A DNA stretch of 64,000 nucleotides. It comes from Persicaria tinctoria. Lineage: Eukaryota > Streptophyta > Magnoliopsida > Caryophyllales > Polygonaceae. Below are positions 46,153 through 57,699 of the stretch, one piece after another. Made by a program: the position numbers and the translations under genes. Position 1 is the first letter of the stretch. Each line of letters begins with the position of its first letter. The stretch covers positions 19,413,967 to 19,477,966 of the forward strand of contig JBANSL010000004.1 in NCBI GenBank assembly GCA_037127255.1. The letters are read 5' to 3'. The notes beneath the pieces are model-generated. The model had not been told where the DNA came from. It did not search any database and saw nothing but the letters and a program-made list of their open reading frames with translations.

Positions 46153-47513
46153 TAGGGGTGATATTCGAGCCGAACGAGCCGAGCTTGACATGTTCAAGCT
46201 TGGCTCGAACGGGAAACGGGCCGAGCCGAGCTCAAGCCCAAAAATTATTCGAGCTATTTTTGGCACTCAAGCTCGGCTCGCGAGCCCAACATGAAACTCG
46301 AGCTCGGCTTGTTTGAGCTCGAACAAGCTGAACGAACGAGCCTGAGCTCGTTTGAGCTCGTAAGTTGGGCTCGTTCAGGCTCGTTCGACTCGGTTTGTGT
46401 CTGAAAGGCTAAATTTTTCAATCACCATAACTAAGCTACACAAATTTCTAATCAAGCAACTATCCTTCGATTCAAGCTGTACAAATTTACAATCAAGCAA
46501 AATTCTTCAATTTCAAGCTGTACAAATTTACAAACACCATAAAAATTAATTAAGCTGTACAAATCTCAAACTAGCAAAAATTTCCAATCTTTATTCTCCC
46601 ACAGCTGTACAAATTTCAAGCTACCAAAATTTTCCAATCTCTATTCTCTAGTACTCCCGCAACTGTGCAAATTTCAGAGAAATCTGGAAATACAGGGTAC
46701 CAAGAAGATGAAGAAGGAGGGAGTAAGAGGAACAAAGCTTACTGTGTTGCTGGAAGAAGGTCGGCGCCGCCTGAGGGAAGGAGCGACTGAGGGAAAGAGA
46801 AAGACACAACCGACGCCGCTTGAGTAGGAGGAACTGAACAACGATGATTGACGAAAGAGGAACGACCGACGACGGAGGGAAGGGAGGATGGTGAGAGATT
46901 CAGATCTGAGATCACACGACTTCCATGGACACCGGATCTGAGCAGGAGGGTGGCCGGAGCAACGGGATCTGGGCGAGAGCTTCAGATCTGGGCAGGAGAA
47001 GGGATAAATCCGCCGATGAGGAGCTTCAGATCTGGGCAGGAGAAGACACGAACCAGATGCGGTACAGTGGAGGCTCGAAGGGACGATGAAATCCGATGAT
47101 GGGGGAGAAATATGTGGGAGGAGCGACGATGAGGGTGAAATCCGGAGGGAATAAGAGGAAGTCGGGGTTAAGGTGGGGTAGAGGAGGATCTGAAGCTACG
47201 TTTGAAGTCGAAGAAGACGGAGACTCTCAAGTCTGAGAGAAAGAAAGCCTCACAAGGTCTCAAGTGGAACAAGCGAACGCCTCTCAAGCCTAAAAAAACC
47301 CTAGGGGTATTTATGTAATTTCGACACCTAAGCGAGCTTTCAGGCTCGGCTCGAGCTCGGCTCGGGCTCGGCTCGGGCTCGGCTCGGGCTCGGTTCGAGC
47401 CTAAAATACTATTCAAGCTCGGCTTGTTTTACCTATTCGAACGAGCCGAGCTCGAGCTTTTTCGAGCCAAGCCCGAGCCGAGCCCGAGCTGTTCGGCTCA
47501 GATAACAGCCCTA
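46153..47513. mobile_element. hAT element 1, non-autonomous, inside CACTA 2
   Basis: The ends TAGGGGTGATATTCGAGCC and the reverse complement TAGGGCTGTTATCTGAGCC are imperfect inverted repeats. The 8-bp target duplication ATTGGAAC lies at 46145-46152 and 47514-47521. Both ends carry arrays of CGAGCTCGGCTCG-like repeats (46160-46400 and 47325-47500). The 0.9-kb interior shows no transposase; it includes purine-rich sequence with GGATCTGAGCAGG and TTCAGATCTGGGCAGG repeats. The 8-bp duplication and terminal TAGGG fit the hAT superfamily. Confidence 0.92.
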
Positions 47514-47550
47514 ATTGGAACTAGTGATTGAGATTCATAATGACAGGAGA

Positions 47551-50452
47551 ATGGTTGATAAGCGTTGGATGCAACTCCCTCGTTCTCACAATGACTACCT
47601 TAATGGAATTTATCACTTCGTGAACAATGTTAGAGATAATGCGAATGGGATGACCCATTTTCTTTGTCCGTGTAGAATTTGCTGCAACAATCAATGGGTT
47701 ACTATAGGTGAGATGTATATTCATTTGTCCCAAGAGGGGATGTGGTCTAGTTATACCGTTTGGGACAAACATGGAGAACCACGAGCTGATACAGGAATTT
47801 CAGAACGGAGAGCGCATATTTTGCATGAGGGAGCATCTTCCTTTAGTGATGGTCCTATTATGGACATTTTACACGACACTTTTCCTTATCATGCCGGATA
47901 TGAGGCATATACGAGTGCAGATGAACCTGCGTTCGAAGATATTGTTGATGATGATTACAAGAAATATGAGAGACTTTTATTAGAAGCTCGTACTCCCTTG
48001 TAAAGTCAGAAAATGGGTGGACTGATAAGGGCATTAATGACCTGTGCAGATTTGTCTCTGAATTGTTACCCGATGGACACATATTTCCATTTGAAGGAAA
48101 AAGGATGAAGAAAATCATTAGAGACCTCTCACTTCCTTACCAGATAATCGATGCTTGCGAGTATAACTGCGTTTTGTTCTATAAACAGTATGCAGATTCC
48201 GAAGTGTGTCCAAAGTGCAACACTTCGAGGTGGGATACAAGTGAATTTAGGAGGGGTCGTAAGGTTCCAAGAAAGGTCCTTCGGTACTTTCCCTTGACTC
48301 CTAGACTAAAGAAATTGTTCATGGAGCCAAACATTGCAAAGCAAATGCGATGGCATGGTGAGCGGGTGGGAGATTCAGAATGGTTGAAACACCCTGCAGA
48401 TGGCGAGGCATGGAAACAATTTAATAGAACGTTTTCACATTTTTCTGACGATGTGAGAAAAGTAAGGCTTGGACTAGCAACTGATGGGTTCAATCCATTT
48501 GGGACTATGGGGACTCTCCATAGTACATGGCCTGTGATTGCCATACCATACAACTTGCCTCCGTCGATGTGCATGAAGAAGGAATTCAATATGCTGGCGT
48601 TGTTGATTCCGGGACCGAAGTCTCCCGGAAAGTGTCTTAGTGTGTTCATGGAGCCTTTGATTGATGAGCTTATACAGTTATGGGAGACAGGAGTTTGTAC
48701 TTTTGATCGACACTCGAGGTCTACTTTCACAATGAAAGCAGCAGTGATGTGGACTATCAGTGATTTTCCTGGATTAGGGATGTTGGCAGGATCGACTACC
48801 AAGGGGTATAAAGCCTGCCCTGTTTGCTTGGATGAAACTTCTGCAACGCACGAACAGGGGAGAATGGTTTATGATGGTCACCGCAGATGGCTCGCACCAG
48901 ACCACCCTTGGCGATTCGCCAGTATGGCATTCAATGGGAAGATAGAGTATGGTCAACGACCTACATCTTTATCCGGTGTGGAGGTTCTCGCACAAATCAA
49001 TAGGTACGAACTCTACACATCCCACTCTTCCTTATTGCATTCCATAAACACTAACTTCTTTCTTGTTTTAGGATCAAGTTCCGTGTCCTCAGCTCGCACA
49101 GTATGTTTAAGGCCCCTACAGTTCGGCAAACAGGGTATGTTGGACTAATAAGTGTCAGTTTTGGAAACTTCCATATTGGCAATACACTAGAGTGCGATAT
49201 ACATTGGATGTTATGCACATTGAAAAGAACGTTTTTGATAACATCATCGGCACCATGCTTAGCATTCAAGGGAAGTCAAAGGACGGTATGCTAGCTAGTA
49301 CTTTCACTTTGATGTATCCAATAGAAAGGTATGCTAGCTAGTACTTTCACTTTGGTGCACCTTATGGTTCATCTGCCACAACAAGTGCTAGAAACCGGAC
49401 ATGTGCATTATACCTGGATGTATCCAATAGAAAGGTATGCTAGCTAGTACTTTCACTTTGATATTTATGAATTCAAGTTCTTTTAGGTTGTTCCTATGCG
49501 CTCCAAATTCTCTTGCGCTTCTTTTTTCTTTTGAACATTTCTTCAAAACGGCTTTTGAAATTCTGTAAAACACATATGCTACATTATGTAAAACAGCTTT
49601 TGAACATTTTCTTTTGAACCTATCATATTCATGCATTTACGTTCGTTTTACAGGCAACTTGGTGTATATAAACACCATGTGAAGAACCCACGTTACCCAG
49701 AGGGGTGTATTGCCGAGCGTTACATTATCGACGAGTCCACTACATACTGCAACTTATACATGGGGGTTGATGAGTTCTCTAAACAAGCAACCACTAGTGA
49801 GGCATCGTCCTATGATATTTCTATTGTGTCAGATCTCGTCCGTCCACAGAGTGAAATTGCTAGCCAAATGTTAAGTGAAGTTATGATTGCAGAGGCTCAC
49901 TGGCTTGTTCTGACTGAATGCCCTGAAGTTGAACCCTACTTGCAAGCACACGAAAGTCTCTTCAAGCAACTGAATTCAAATTATCATGAGAGGAACCACA
50001 AGAGCCACTTTCATAGATATTTCTACAAATGGGTAAGGATACTACTTCCAATCTCTCAGCTTATGTTTGTTTTGGAAACTGCGCGTAGTATTGTAATCTG
50101 TTATGTCATACAGGTTGCTAAGTTGCGCCGAGACGGGGACCCCTTCCTTAAACCAGAGGTTCTCAACTTGGCAAAAAGACCACAAGAATGCAGGATCTTC
50201 TCCACGTGTTATGTGAACGGGGTGAAGTTTGTATCGTGGACTAGAGATCAAGCTTTGAGGACGCAAAATTCTGGAGTCATGGTGGAGACAGAGAATGCAA
50301 ACTACTATGGGATACTCGAACAAGTGGTTGAGCTCCTATATCCTACTCGCATGCCAGTTGTGTTGTTTAAGTGCAAGTGGTTTGACACCGATCCTGAAAA
50401 CAGTAGTAGCACCAAGGTTGAGCTCCTGTCATCATTCATAAAAAAAAACTGA
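47551..50452 (+). pseudogene. CACTA 2 tnp2-type transposase
   Basis: The most likely start is ATG at 47551 (MVDKRWMQLPR); the open frame to its left begins in hAT target sequence. The Transpos_assoc N-terminal domain (FLCPCRICCNNQW) is followed, after a one-base shift near 48001, by SELLPDGHIFP and the Transposase_21 core with CPKCNTSRW, LATDGFNPFG and KGYKACPVCLDET. A GT-AG intron starts near 49002. The frame then continues DVMHIEKNVFDNIIGTML. At 49286-49460 the gene is scrambled by a threefold 26-bp repeat, and the section usually found before LVHLMVHLPQQ is missing. The C-terminal DUF4218-like (RYIIDESTTYCNLYM) and DUF4216-like (NYYGILEQVVELLYPTRMPV) parts follow to 50452. The enzyme would cut the CACTA ends. 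Confidence 0.9.
49286..49460 (+). repeat. Threefold 26-bp repeat in the transposase gene
   Basis: GTATGCTAGCTAGTACTTTC(ACTTTG) occurs at 49286-49311, 49329-49354 and 49435-49460. TGTATCCAATAGAAAG precedes the second and third copies. The pattern looks like local template switching during gap repair. It replaces transposase codons. Confidence 0.9.
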
Positions 50453-51977
50453 TTATCTACAGGTATTTATATACAGTCACACCATTTAATTTAGAAAGCT
50501 CATTCAATAAGAAAATTGCAATAGAACTCACATAAAGTTCCTGTCATCATTCATAAAAAAAAACTAATATTTTCGAATTATTCTAAATGAATTATAACTA
50601 TATGTTTTTACCCATACTATTCAATATCCATATATAAATATATGCTACCACTAAACTTTCTTCTGCATTTGAATGGTTCATGATTCGTAGATGACTTGCT
50701 CTGAATGTCCTCGTACTCTTCTTCTTGAGATATTTTCTTGTACTTGATGTTTCATGAAGCTTGTGATTCTGCAATGAATAAGGAGATGAAAAGTAATAAA
50801 TGAGTCATTATTGTTTATACTTTCTGAATGATTTTCAAATTTCAATTACTTAAGACCATCAGGCACGAACTTGACAATTGAAACTCACCAAACTGATTAA
50901 AACATACAAAATAAACTTCAAAAGCAAACCATTCCTGTCAAACCTAGCATAAGAATTAAATTCCATCCTCTCTTCTCAAGACTTTGACTGAAAGGCTCTT
51001 AGATCAACCTAATAAGTGAAAGTCTTTTTACCTTACAATTTAGTTGCTGCTAAGGTTGTTTGCTTTGGGTTTTATATTGTGTCTATTGCGCATTTGATTC
51101 TCTTTTCTTTTACTTTAAGATGTATTAATATAAGTTTATCACTGTTTTCTTGTGCAAGATGTGCATTTTGATGGCAACTTCAGCAAATGCTTACATGACC
51201 ATGGGGATTAAAGGGATAAAATCCTAATTTTCTCTAGCTTCTTTTTACTAGCAGAATTAGGTATCAAGAGAGTAGGATAACTAAAGGTTGAAAAAAAGGG
51301 AAAATTAATAAGAGGGTTCCTTTAGTTTGGCTGCATTTTACATGCCTGTTTAATTGTTTGGGGGAATGATTTGCTAGGGGAAACTTGGCTTGCTATGCTG
51401 CTTTCTGATGATTACTGTCTCATATGCTTTATTGTGTGCGGGATGTATGCGCAAACAAGATTTCTCGTTATGACAATTTTACTATACAATACACCTAATT
51501 TCTTAAACATGATTTCCCTTTATGATGATAATATGACTTTCAGGTCATGATCTGAGAACACTGTTTATAAGCTACCTTCATACTTCATTCTGTGGCTTGT
51601 AGATTTTTGTGTTGTGTTCAATAGTCTAGATGAAAAAGAGGTATGGTAATTGCCTAGATGAAAGATGATTGACTAAAGCACCATGGACACAATAAAACCA
51701 CTTACAAAAGTCAGTTCAAAATATTAAATAAAGAAAGCTAAATGTGCACCTAATCAAAGTTCATATATGAATCAGAAATGCAAGGCAAGCACAAAGTTCA
51801 AATCCTTCTTTCTTAACACACCCACCTCAACAACTTATTTTTATTTTAAAACTCTAAGCCATACAACTATCCATGTTTAACAAATTAAATGATTTGCAAA
51901 TGTTTGATTGGATAACATTTCTTATCTTCTTCAATAATGAAATGGAAACTAAAACCTCATTAAACTTGCACCTGTAG
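50453..51977 (+). other. CACTA 2 inter-gene or intron region
   Basis: AT-rich sequence lies between the transposase stop (50450-50452) and the tnpA-like exon. It shows no coding region that I can support. It includes TCCTGTCATCATTCATAAAA repeated at about 50425 and 50540. It may hold the transposase 3' UTR and introns of the second gene. Confidence 0.5.
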
Positions 51978-53503
51978 ATGTATTATGAAATACCAGATGA
52001 CGAGAGAATTAAGACTTTCATCAAGAAAAAAGCATACCGCATTTACTCTGATTGGAAGTATGATTGGCATCAACACTTCTTGGAGTATGGGCCACCTACT
52101 CCACTTGAGTTTGAGATGCGAGAGGATCAATGGCATTACCCGGTGAAGAGTGAGTTTTGTGACGAAAAGAAAAAGGTAATTTCCCTCATATGACTGTGTC
52201 TACTATTTCAATATTCTAATGTTTTGTTTCTACTTGTTTTTACTATTGTTTTCTTTATAGATGTCCAACCGGAGTTTTTACATATGATATTGTGTAGGCC
52301 TTGAGCGAGCGCAACAGGAAGAATCGGACAAAGAATCCAAACCAGATTAACCATCGCTCGGGCGCTAAGCCAATAAGTCATTGGGCTGAAGACTTTCAAA
52401 AAGAAAATCATCCAGCACCATGGGTAGCAGCTGTGATACATGGCATAGAAAATTGTCCAAGTGCAGAGGAGAAACTGGTGAGTGCAAGTTATCTCTCTCA
52501 TTTTGTGAATGGGAAAATGAGGATGAATATTCAACTCAATATATAAACTAAGAAATTACAAACAAGAAATTACAACAGAAAGGGCTTGGTCTGATTTTTT
52601 TTTTTAAAAATAGATTTTTTAACCACTTTCTCTTGGGCATTGTTTGACAGGAGAGCCTGAAACGACGTCTTGATGAGCTTCCTAAAGGTCAAGCAGAGGA
52701 TGGAAGTGAGGCCAGCCAAGCAGAGCCCATCTCCTTGGAACAACAAACAGCTATCATCATTGATTGCTTGGGAGAACGACGCGGAACGGGGGTTAGAGGT
52801 AACTCTCTTGCCTGATTTACCTTTTTGCTATGGCTTGTATTGTAAAAAATTAAAGCTGTAATTTATAACTTGTATTAAAACTGAAAAACAGTAGCAATTG
52901 CTAAAAGTGTCTTAAAATTCAAAACCAAATCACCCAAAGTTTAGAATCCTATCAAGCTATGCATGAGAGCTTATAACATGTTAGAAAAATTGGGAAAAAA
53001 CAGTAGTATTAACTTCCTGTATTAACTTGTATTAAAAATGGAAAAAACAGTAGTATCAAAACCGATCACCCAATGTTTAGAATCCTATCAGCTATTAAAT
53101 AACAAAACAAAGGACACATTGCATAATTGTATTAACTTACTGTTTTTTACAACATATATCCTATGTTATTTTGGAAGGCATGTGAATGGCTGGTACAAGG
53201 CCCGCAAAAAAAAGAGGGGGGCCATAGACTGCCCAAGCGGAATTGCAGAGGAAGGACTTGGAGGACCGCGCCCTCAAGCTCGAGGAAGAGCTGCAGCAGG
53301 CCAGGGAAGAAACAAAATTGGCCAATTCCCGTGCTGAAGAGGCTAATTCCCGTGCGGAAGAGGCTAATTCTCGTGTCACTGCATTGGAGAAGACAATGAT
53401 GGATGTCCTCCGCACACAGTTAGCCATCCAGCAGCTTTCTCAGCAACCCACGCAACCTTCTCAGCAGCCCACACAGCCATCGACTTCCCAGGTAGTGGAT
53501 TGA
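51978..53503 (+). pseudogene. CACTA 2 tnpA-like gene (Transposase_24 type), several exons
   Basis: Exon-like pieces in order are: 51978-52175, YEIPDDERIKTFIKKKAYRI with W.YDWHQHFLEYG, before GTAATT; about 52300-52479, LSERNRKNRTKNPN then HRSGAKPISHWAEDF, before GTGAGT; 52651-52797, ESLKRRLDELPKGQAEDG, before GTAACT; and a last exon to 53503 with LEDRALKLEEELQQAREE and a repeated AEEANSR coiled coil, then Gln/Pro-rich QPTQPSQQPTQ. The RNRKNR...NPNQINHRSGAKP signature is that of plant Transposase_24 proteins, the partner that binds subterminal repeats. A stop near 53224 breaks the last exon frame, so function is doubtful. Confidence 0.75.
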
Positions 53504-53534
53504 GCGTTGAATCCCATTTTCTGAAATTTCTCTA

Positions 53535-53655
53535 TATTTTGAAACTTGATATCATTTTGTGAAACTTGATATCATTTTGTGAAACTTGGGTGTTGAACTT
53601 GGTAGTTGTCCCTATTTTGGAACTTGGTAGTTGTCCCTATTTTGGAACTTGGTAG
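53535..53655. repeat. Short tandem duplications after the tnpA-like gene
   Basis: GAAACTTGATATCATTTTGT is duplicated at about 53540-53580, and GGAACTTGGTAGTTGTCCCT (with ATTTT) at about 53594-53643. Non-coding. Confidence 0.8.
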
Positions 53656-53939
53656 TTGAGCTTTTGTGCATGATGCTAAGTAGTTGAACAAGGTAAGAAT
53701 GTGTTTGAATGGTTGGTAACTTGGTATAAATGTATTTGAGTGGTGGTATGAATGTTTAGTACGTTTGTGATGTGTATATGGTTTATTTTGAATGTGTTCT
53801 CTCCTTTGAATGTGTTGTGCATTTGATGAATGCAAATTAATGGTGAAAACAGGTTGTTTTGTGTGCATTCTGTAATTGAACTACACAGGGCGTATGGTAT
53901 AAAACAGGGGGCATGTTGCCAATATAAAATATTTTTTTT

Positions 53940-54565
53940 AATATAAAATCACATTCTGGCGACGAACATAGATCCATCAACACCATGGTCACCTAAAATC
54001 GTTTGTATTTTATTAAAAAGATTATTTGTTTAGGTGACCAACATTTATAAGTTAATTTGGTCGCCCGAATGAAATTATATATCAGAACGTATATTGGGCG
54101 ACGAACATATATGAGGTGATCTAGTCGCTCCGACTATCCCCCGACAAACATTGTTGTGTACCTCGTCGCCCCAACTCGCTTCAAATTCATTTAGACAACA
54201 TTGGGGCGACAAACATGTTAGTGTGCTCGTCCTCTCAAATAAGTTCAATTGTCAAAGTACTACATTGGAGCGACGAACACAGTCGTCACCTAAAAGAATA
54301 AATGTGGTCACCCGGATGATGATGGGCGGGCTTGAGAAGGCCTTAAATGTCTGACAAGCTTTCTCGCGAGGAACACATTTGTGGTCGCCTGAATACACTT
54401 TGGCCGACGAGTTTTGTTATGTTGGTCGCCGGAAGTCTTTGGGGATGAATTCGACACGACGACTCTTCAGGCGACGAACTTTCGTCGCCTGAAATATGGG
54501 GCAACCAGAACTCTGTTTGAGGCGACGGGTTGGGTCCGTCGCCTGAACAGAGATCTGGAGTAGTG
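53940..54565. repeat. CACTA 2 right subterminal repeats
   Basis: GGCGACGAACAT-type motifs recur in both orientations to the terminal CTGGAGTAGTG, mirroring the left end. Confidence 0.8.
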
Positions 54566-54721
54566 GATTTTTTTAGTGTAAGATGCTAAAACATATCGTT
54601 GTTGAGTTGACAATTTATTCTCAACATCGGTATTTATTTAGAATTGAATTATTAAAAAATCAAAGCAATGAGCTCCAAAACAATCAAGACTTGAATTTTA
54701 AACTCATAAAAGATTGCAACA

Positions 54722-54910
54722 CACTACTGGAAATCCCTTTTATATGTCGACATCTCCCTTGGTCAATATTTTCGACGGATTCCGATCTCCTGACGGATCA
54801 AACTGATGGATATATATCCGTCGGTATATCAATCGTTGGCAACTTGCCGACAGGTCGAACCAACGGCTTGGACCATTGGCAAGATACCGACAGAACTTAC
54901 GGTTAACAGA
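54722..54910. mobile_element. One-sided CACTA end (remnant)
   Basis: CACTACTGGAAATCCCTTTT at 54722 is followed by CCGACGG, CCGTCGGTAT and CCGACAGG motifs in both orientations, the structure of another CACTA family's end. No matching AGTAGTG end was found downstream in the window, so this is a truncated remnant. It lies about 155 bases right of CACTA 2. Confidence 0.45.
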
Positions 54911-55654
54911 TACAATCGTCTTGAATACCAACCACCAAAACCATTGGAATGGCCATTCGTAACAACGTGGATGGGCAAATAAACCTTAACAGCCGGAAAT
55001 TTCATTTATTATATATAAAATAAAATCAGCATTATCAAATTAAATTATATATATAGACACTCTCCAAAATAATTTAATAATTCAGACCCCCAAAAAAAAT
55101 TAAAATTGTATTACTGTAAATTACAAAATTAAATCATATATACAGTATACAATTTAATTAATTGGGTTCAACAACTAAATATAACTTTATAACATATTCG
55201 ATAATCCTGAACAATAAGAAAAACAAAAAAGCTAATTAACAATTCTTGAGATGAATTCAAACTAATCAAATATATAAAAGTAAACCAGTGATCGACAAAA
55301 CAACCATTGAATGATTTGCCCAGCTTCTTGGTCATTTGGTGTAAAGAAGTTGTTTGATCCACATACACTCAAGGGCTGACGGGTGTTGTCTTGAATACAA
55401 TTGTCTTCTGATCCTCCTCCGATCCACTAAGACATATCTTCTCGAGATTCTTCCCGACTTCCTCCATTGGGCTCTTGTGATTCTGACTTGTCTCACCAGG
55501 CCCATGCCAGAGTTGGAGACTGAATTCAAGTTGGAAGGAAACAGGCCCACACCATTTTCTGGGCATTGGAGATATTCCATTCTCTTGCTCTAAGGAAACA
55601 TGCCAAGGTTTCAGCTGGATATCATTGTTGAACATTCTGCACATATTCACATAC
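54911..55654. other. AT-rich region, no supported gene
   Basis: It is mostly AT-rich. A reverse-strand open stretch at 55656-55369 (IQLKPWHVSLEQENG, then LQLWHGPGETSQNHKSP) is not recognised. It lies just downstream of the last NudC exon and could be a replacement 3' end or UTR of that gene. Confidence 0.4.
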
Positions 55655-55674
55655 ATTTACATAAATGAGTAAGA

Positions 55675-57258
55675 GATGACCATGTCAAACCTTTGTCCCT
55701 CTTTTGTAGAGTTAAGTTCATTTCATCATCCTCTGCCAAACAAAAGCTTGCAACTCAGCTCAATACATCATCTCTATCAATGAATCATTTGGCATAAAAA
55801 GTCGGTGTTACTAGAAATTTCTCAACGGCCAAGAGATACTCAGACACGGAAATGCAACCGTGTGCCATATTTCTCCTATATATTGCATGTGCAAGCTACC
55901 CATTACTTATAAGGTCCAATGTAAGAAATTTAAAGATCATAATCCGTGAATTTATACACCACTTCAACATTGAGAAAAAAAGAAAGTTTCCCAATAACTA
56001 AATTAAACACAGAACGGTCATGAAATTAGATGAGAAATCCGAATCAAAACTTAAAAGCATAGATAGTACCAAAATTTCACTTTCACAAGATATAGACCTA
56101 CCTATGGTCCAGAAAGAATCATCGGTCTTTACAGGATGTGGGAGGTCATGCTGAAAATCAAACAACCAGATAGTAAAAAAACCTAACCAAGGATTTAGAA
56201 TGGAAAAAAAAAAAAAATTAGCTGAGTTCCCAGATTGCTGACATTTAGATAGGGAGGATTACCTTTGATCCCAACATCGACATGCTTCGACTGAATTTTG
56301 CAGTGGAATTGCTTAGGCGGCACATTAGGAGGGAGATTGATGTATATATTAACCTCTTCCAGAGTCTGATCCCATTCTAACTAGGGCTGGAAATTACCCG
56401 CGGGTAAATTCTCCACCCGCCAGACCCGCATTAATTTTGCGGGCGAAAACCCGCAAAAAAGTGGGTGACGGATGGAGCGGGTGCGGGTGAAGCGGGTGAT
56501 GGATGGATTATGGGTGAAGATTTTTCACCCATCACCCGCCCCAATAATCCACCCATTAACCCGCACCATTCACCCGCCCCGCATACCCGCATAAAACCCT
56601 AAAAGTTTATCTATATATGTGTGCGATTTAATATTGTACCCTTTCCAATGGAAAATGTAAGTTATTTTTATCTAATTGTAGTTATCTATCTTATTTTTTT
56701 TACATGTTTAATAAATAACATATAATTTTATTTTTTCATGTGCATGCTAGGATCGATACTGTGGTGGATCCGCTCAATTATTGAAAAGGAAAAACATGCG
56801 ATTCTGCTACTATCTACTCTTCAAGTTCCATTCTCATCTATTCTAGTTTCATTTTGTAATTTTAAGTAACACATTATTGTGATGTATGAGTGTATAACAT
56901 GTATTTGAATTCCATTAACTTATATTTGTAGTATTTATAAATTAAATTTTAAGTTTTTACTTATCTTTCGAAGTTACTCAAAAAATCATCACTACACCCA
57001 TTGGGTACCTGCTCCACCAGCATCACCCGCGCATGGCGGGTGAGGGTGAAGAAGTTCGCAGGTGATGGGTGGAGCGGGTGAGATTATTTACCCGCGAGGT
57101 GGGTGATGGAGTGGCTTTATCCACCCATAACCCGCCCCATTTCCACCCCTAATTCGAACACCTTTTGACCTAATTGAATCACCAATTTTTTCCAATAAAC
57201 TCACAAATCAATTTTAAATTCCAGCGACAACAGACGAAATCAAAAGGGGGAAGTTACC
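55675..57258 (-). pseudogene. NudC-domain (CS domain) gene, NUDCD2-like, interrupted and truncated
   Basis: Reverse-strand exons join in frame. One ends at 57258, its last codons reading HSEMVTG. The next starts at 57169 (QKVFEW) and continues left of the hAT element as EWDQTLEEVNIYINLPPN, PKQFHCKIQSKHVDVGIKG and NPPYLN to 56243. The next is 56150-56102, HDLPHPVKTDDSFWTI. A further one starts at 55732, EDDEMNLTLQKRDKGLTW. Together they form the CS fold of NudC-family co-chaperones, closest in my memory to plant NUDC domain-containing protein 2, which helps HSP90 clients fold. The usual C-terminal part (after TW) is not found, and the exon at 56243-57169 is split by a hAT element. It is therefore called broken. 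The start is uncertain: ATG in HSEM is one choice. Confidence 0.8.
56382..57151. mobile_element. hAT element 2, 770 bp, inside a NudC-gene exon
   Basis: The ends TAGGGCTGGAAATTACCCGC and, from the right end, TAGGGGTGGAAATGGGGCGG are imperfect inverted repeats. The 8-bp target duplication ATTCTAAC / ATTCGAAC (56374-56381 and 57152-57159) has one mismatch. Arrays of ACCCGC and GCGGGTGA repeats fill both ends. There is no coding region. Removing it restores an uninterrupted VFEWDQ codon run in the host exon, which confirms the boundaries. Confidence 0.9.
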
Positions 57259-57325
57259 TGTTACCATTTCAGAGTGCAATCCACCATGAGAGGCCGAGGC
57301 ACCACCCAATGTGGGCTGCGTTTTG

Positions 57326-57685
57326 TTAGGTACCCCGCTTCAAATCAGGTTCTCGCTTGGCTGCTTCTACCTGCTGCTCGGGTTGCTTGCTAGGATCGGG
57401 GCTGCAAATGTTCAGGTTCATCATATCCAAGCTTCTCTTTCGCTTCCATGTTCTCCATTGGAGCGGTTCTTTTCCTTCGGGTTCGCCGCTACCCTTATTC
57501 TCAAGTCCCGTCGATTCTCTCCTGAATAGTGTAACGTTCTGCAATTGCTTCGTAGAGCCATCAGTTTCCCTTCGAGGTTGATTCCTTCCCGCTTCCACAT
57601 GTCGGCGACCACCCCCGAGAGCCACCACCGAGAGACTAACCTTAAGCGGCGAGATTTGCCCAGATCGCCCTAAAAAATCTCTCAT
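57326..57685 (-). other. Unidentified reverse-strand ORF upstream of the NudC gene
   Basis: The 119-codon frame begins MRDFLGRSGQISPLKVSLSV and is rich in Arg, Gly and Glu. It starts about 20 bases after TTTAAATAAAAGG, a TATA-like string, on the same strand as the NudC gene. It may be the 5' UTR or first exon region of that gene, or chance. I do not recognise the protein. Confidence 0.25.
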
Positions 57686-57699
57686 GGAAATCGGGACCT

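Larger units (their letters stand above)
45249..54565 (+). mobile_element. CACTA element 2, 9.3 kb, with transposase genes
   Basis: The inverted ends CACTACGCCAGATTGCTGTT and CACTACTCCAGATCTCTGTT (reverse complement of the right end) are flanked by the 3-bp target duplication GAT (45246-45248 and 54566-54568). Subterminal CGACGAACAT and TTCGTCGCCT motifs repeat at both ends. Inside lie a tnp2-type transposase (47551-50452) and a tnpA-like gene (51978-53503), the two-gene set of En/Spm-type elements. A hAT element inserted at 46153-47513. Frameshifts in the transposase suggest this copy no longer moves alone. Confidence 0.95.

Noticed and set aside
46160..46400. Regular short repeats as a CRISPR array
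   Set aside because: Repeats are degenerate, vary in spacing, sit in a hAT end of a plant genome and have no unique spacers or cas genes.
47515..47550. Upstream extension of the CACTA 2 transposase frame
   Set aside because: It starts with TTG in the hAT target duplication. The ATG at 47551 is the first good start of the transposase.
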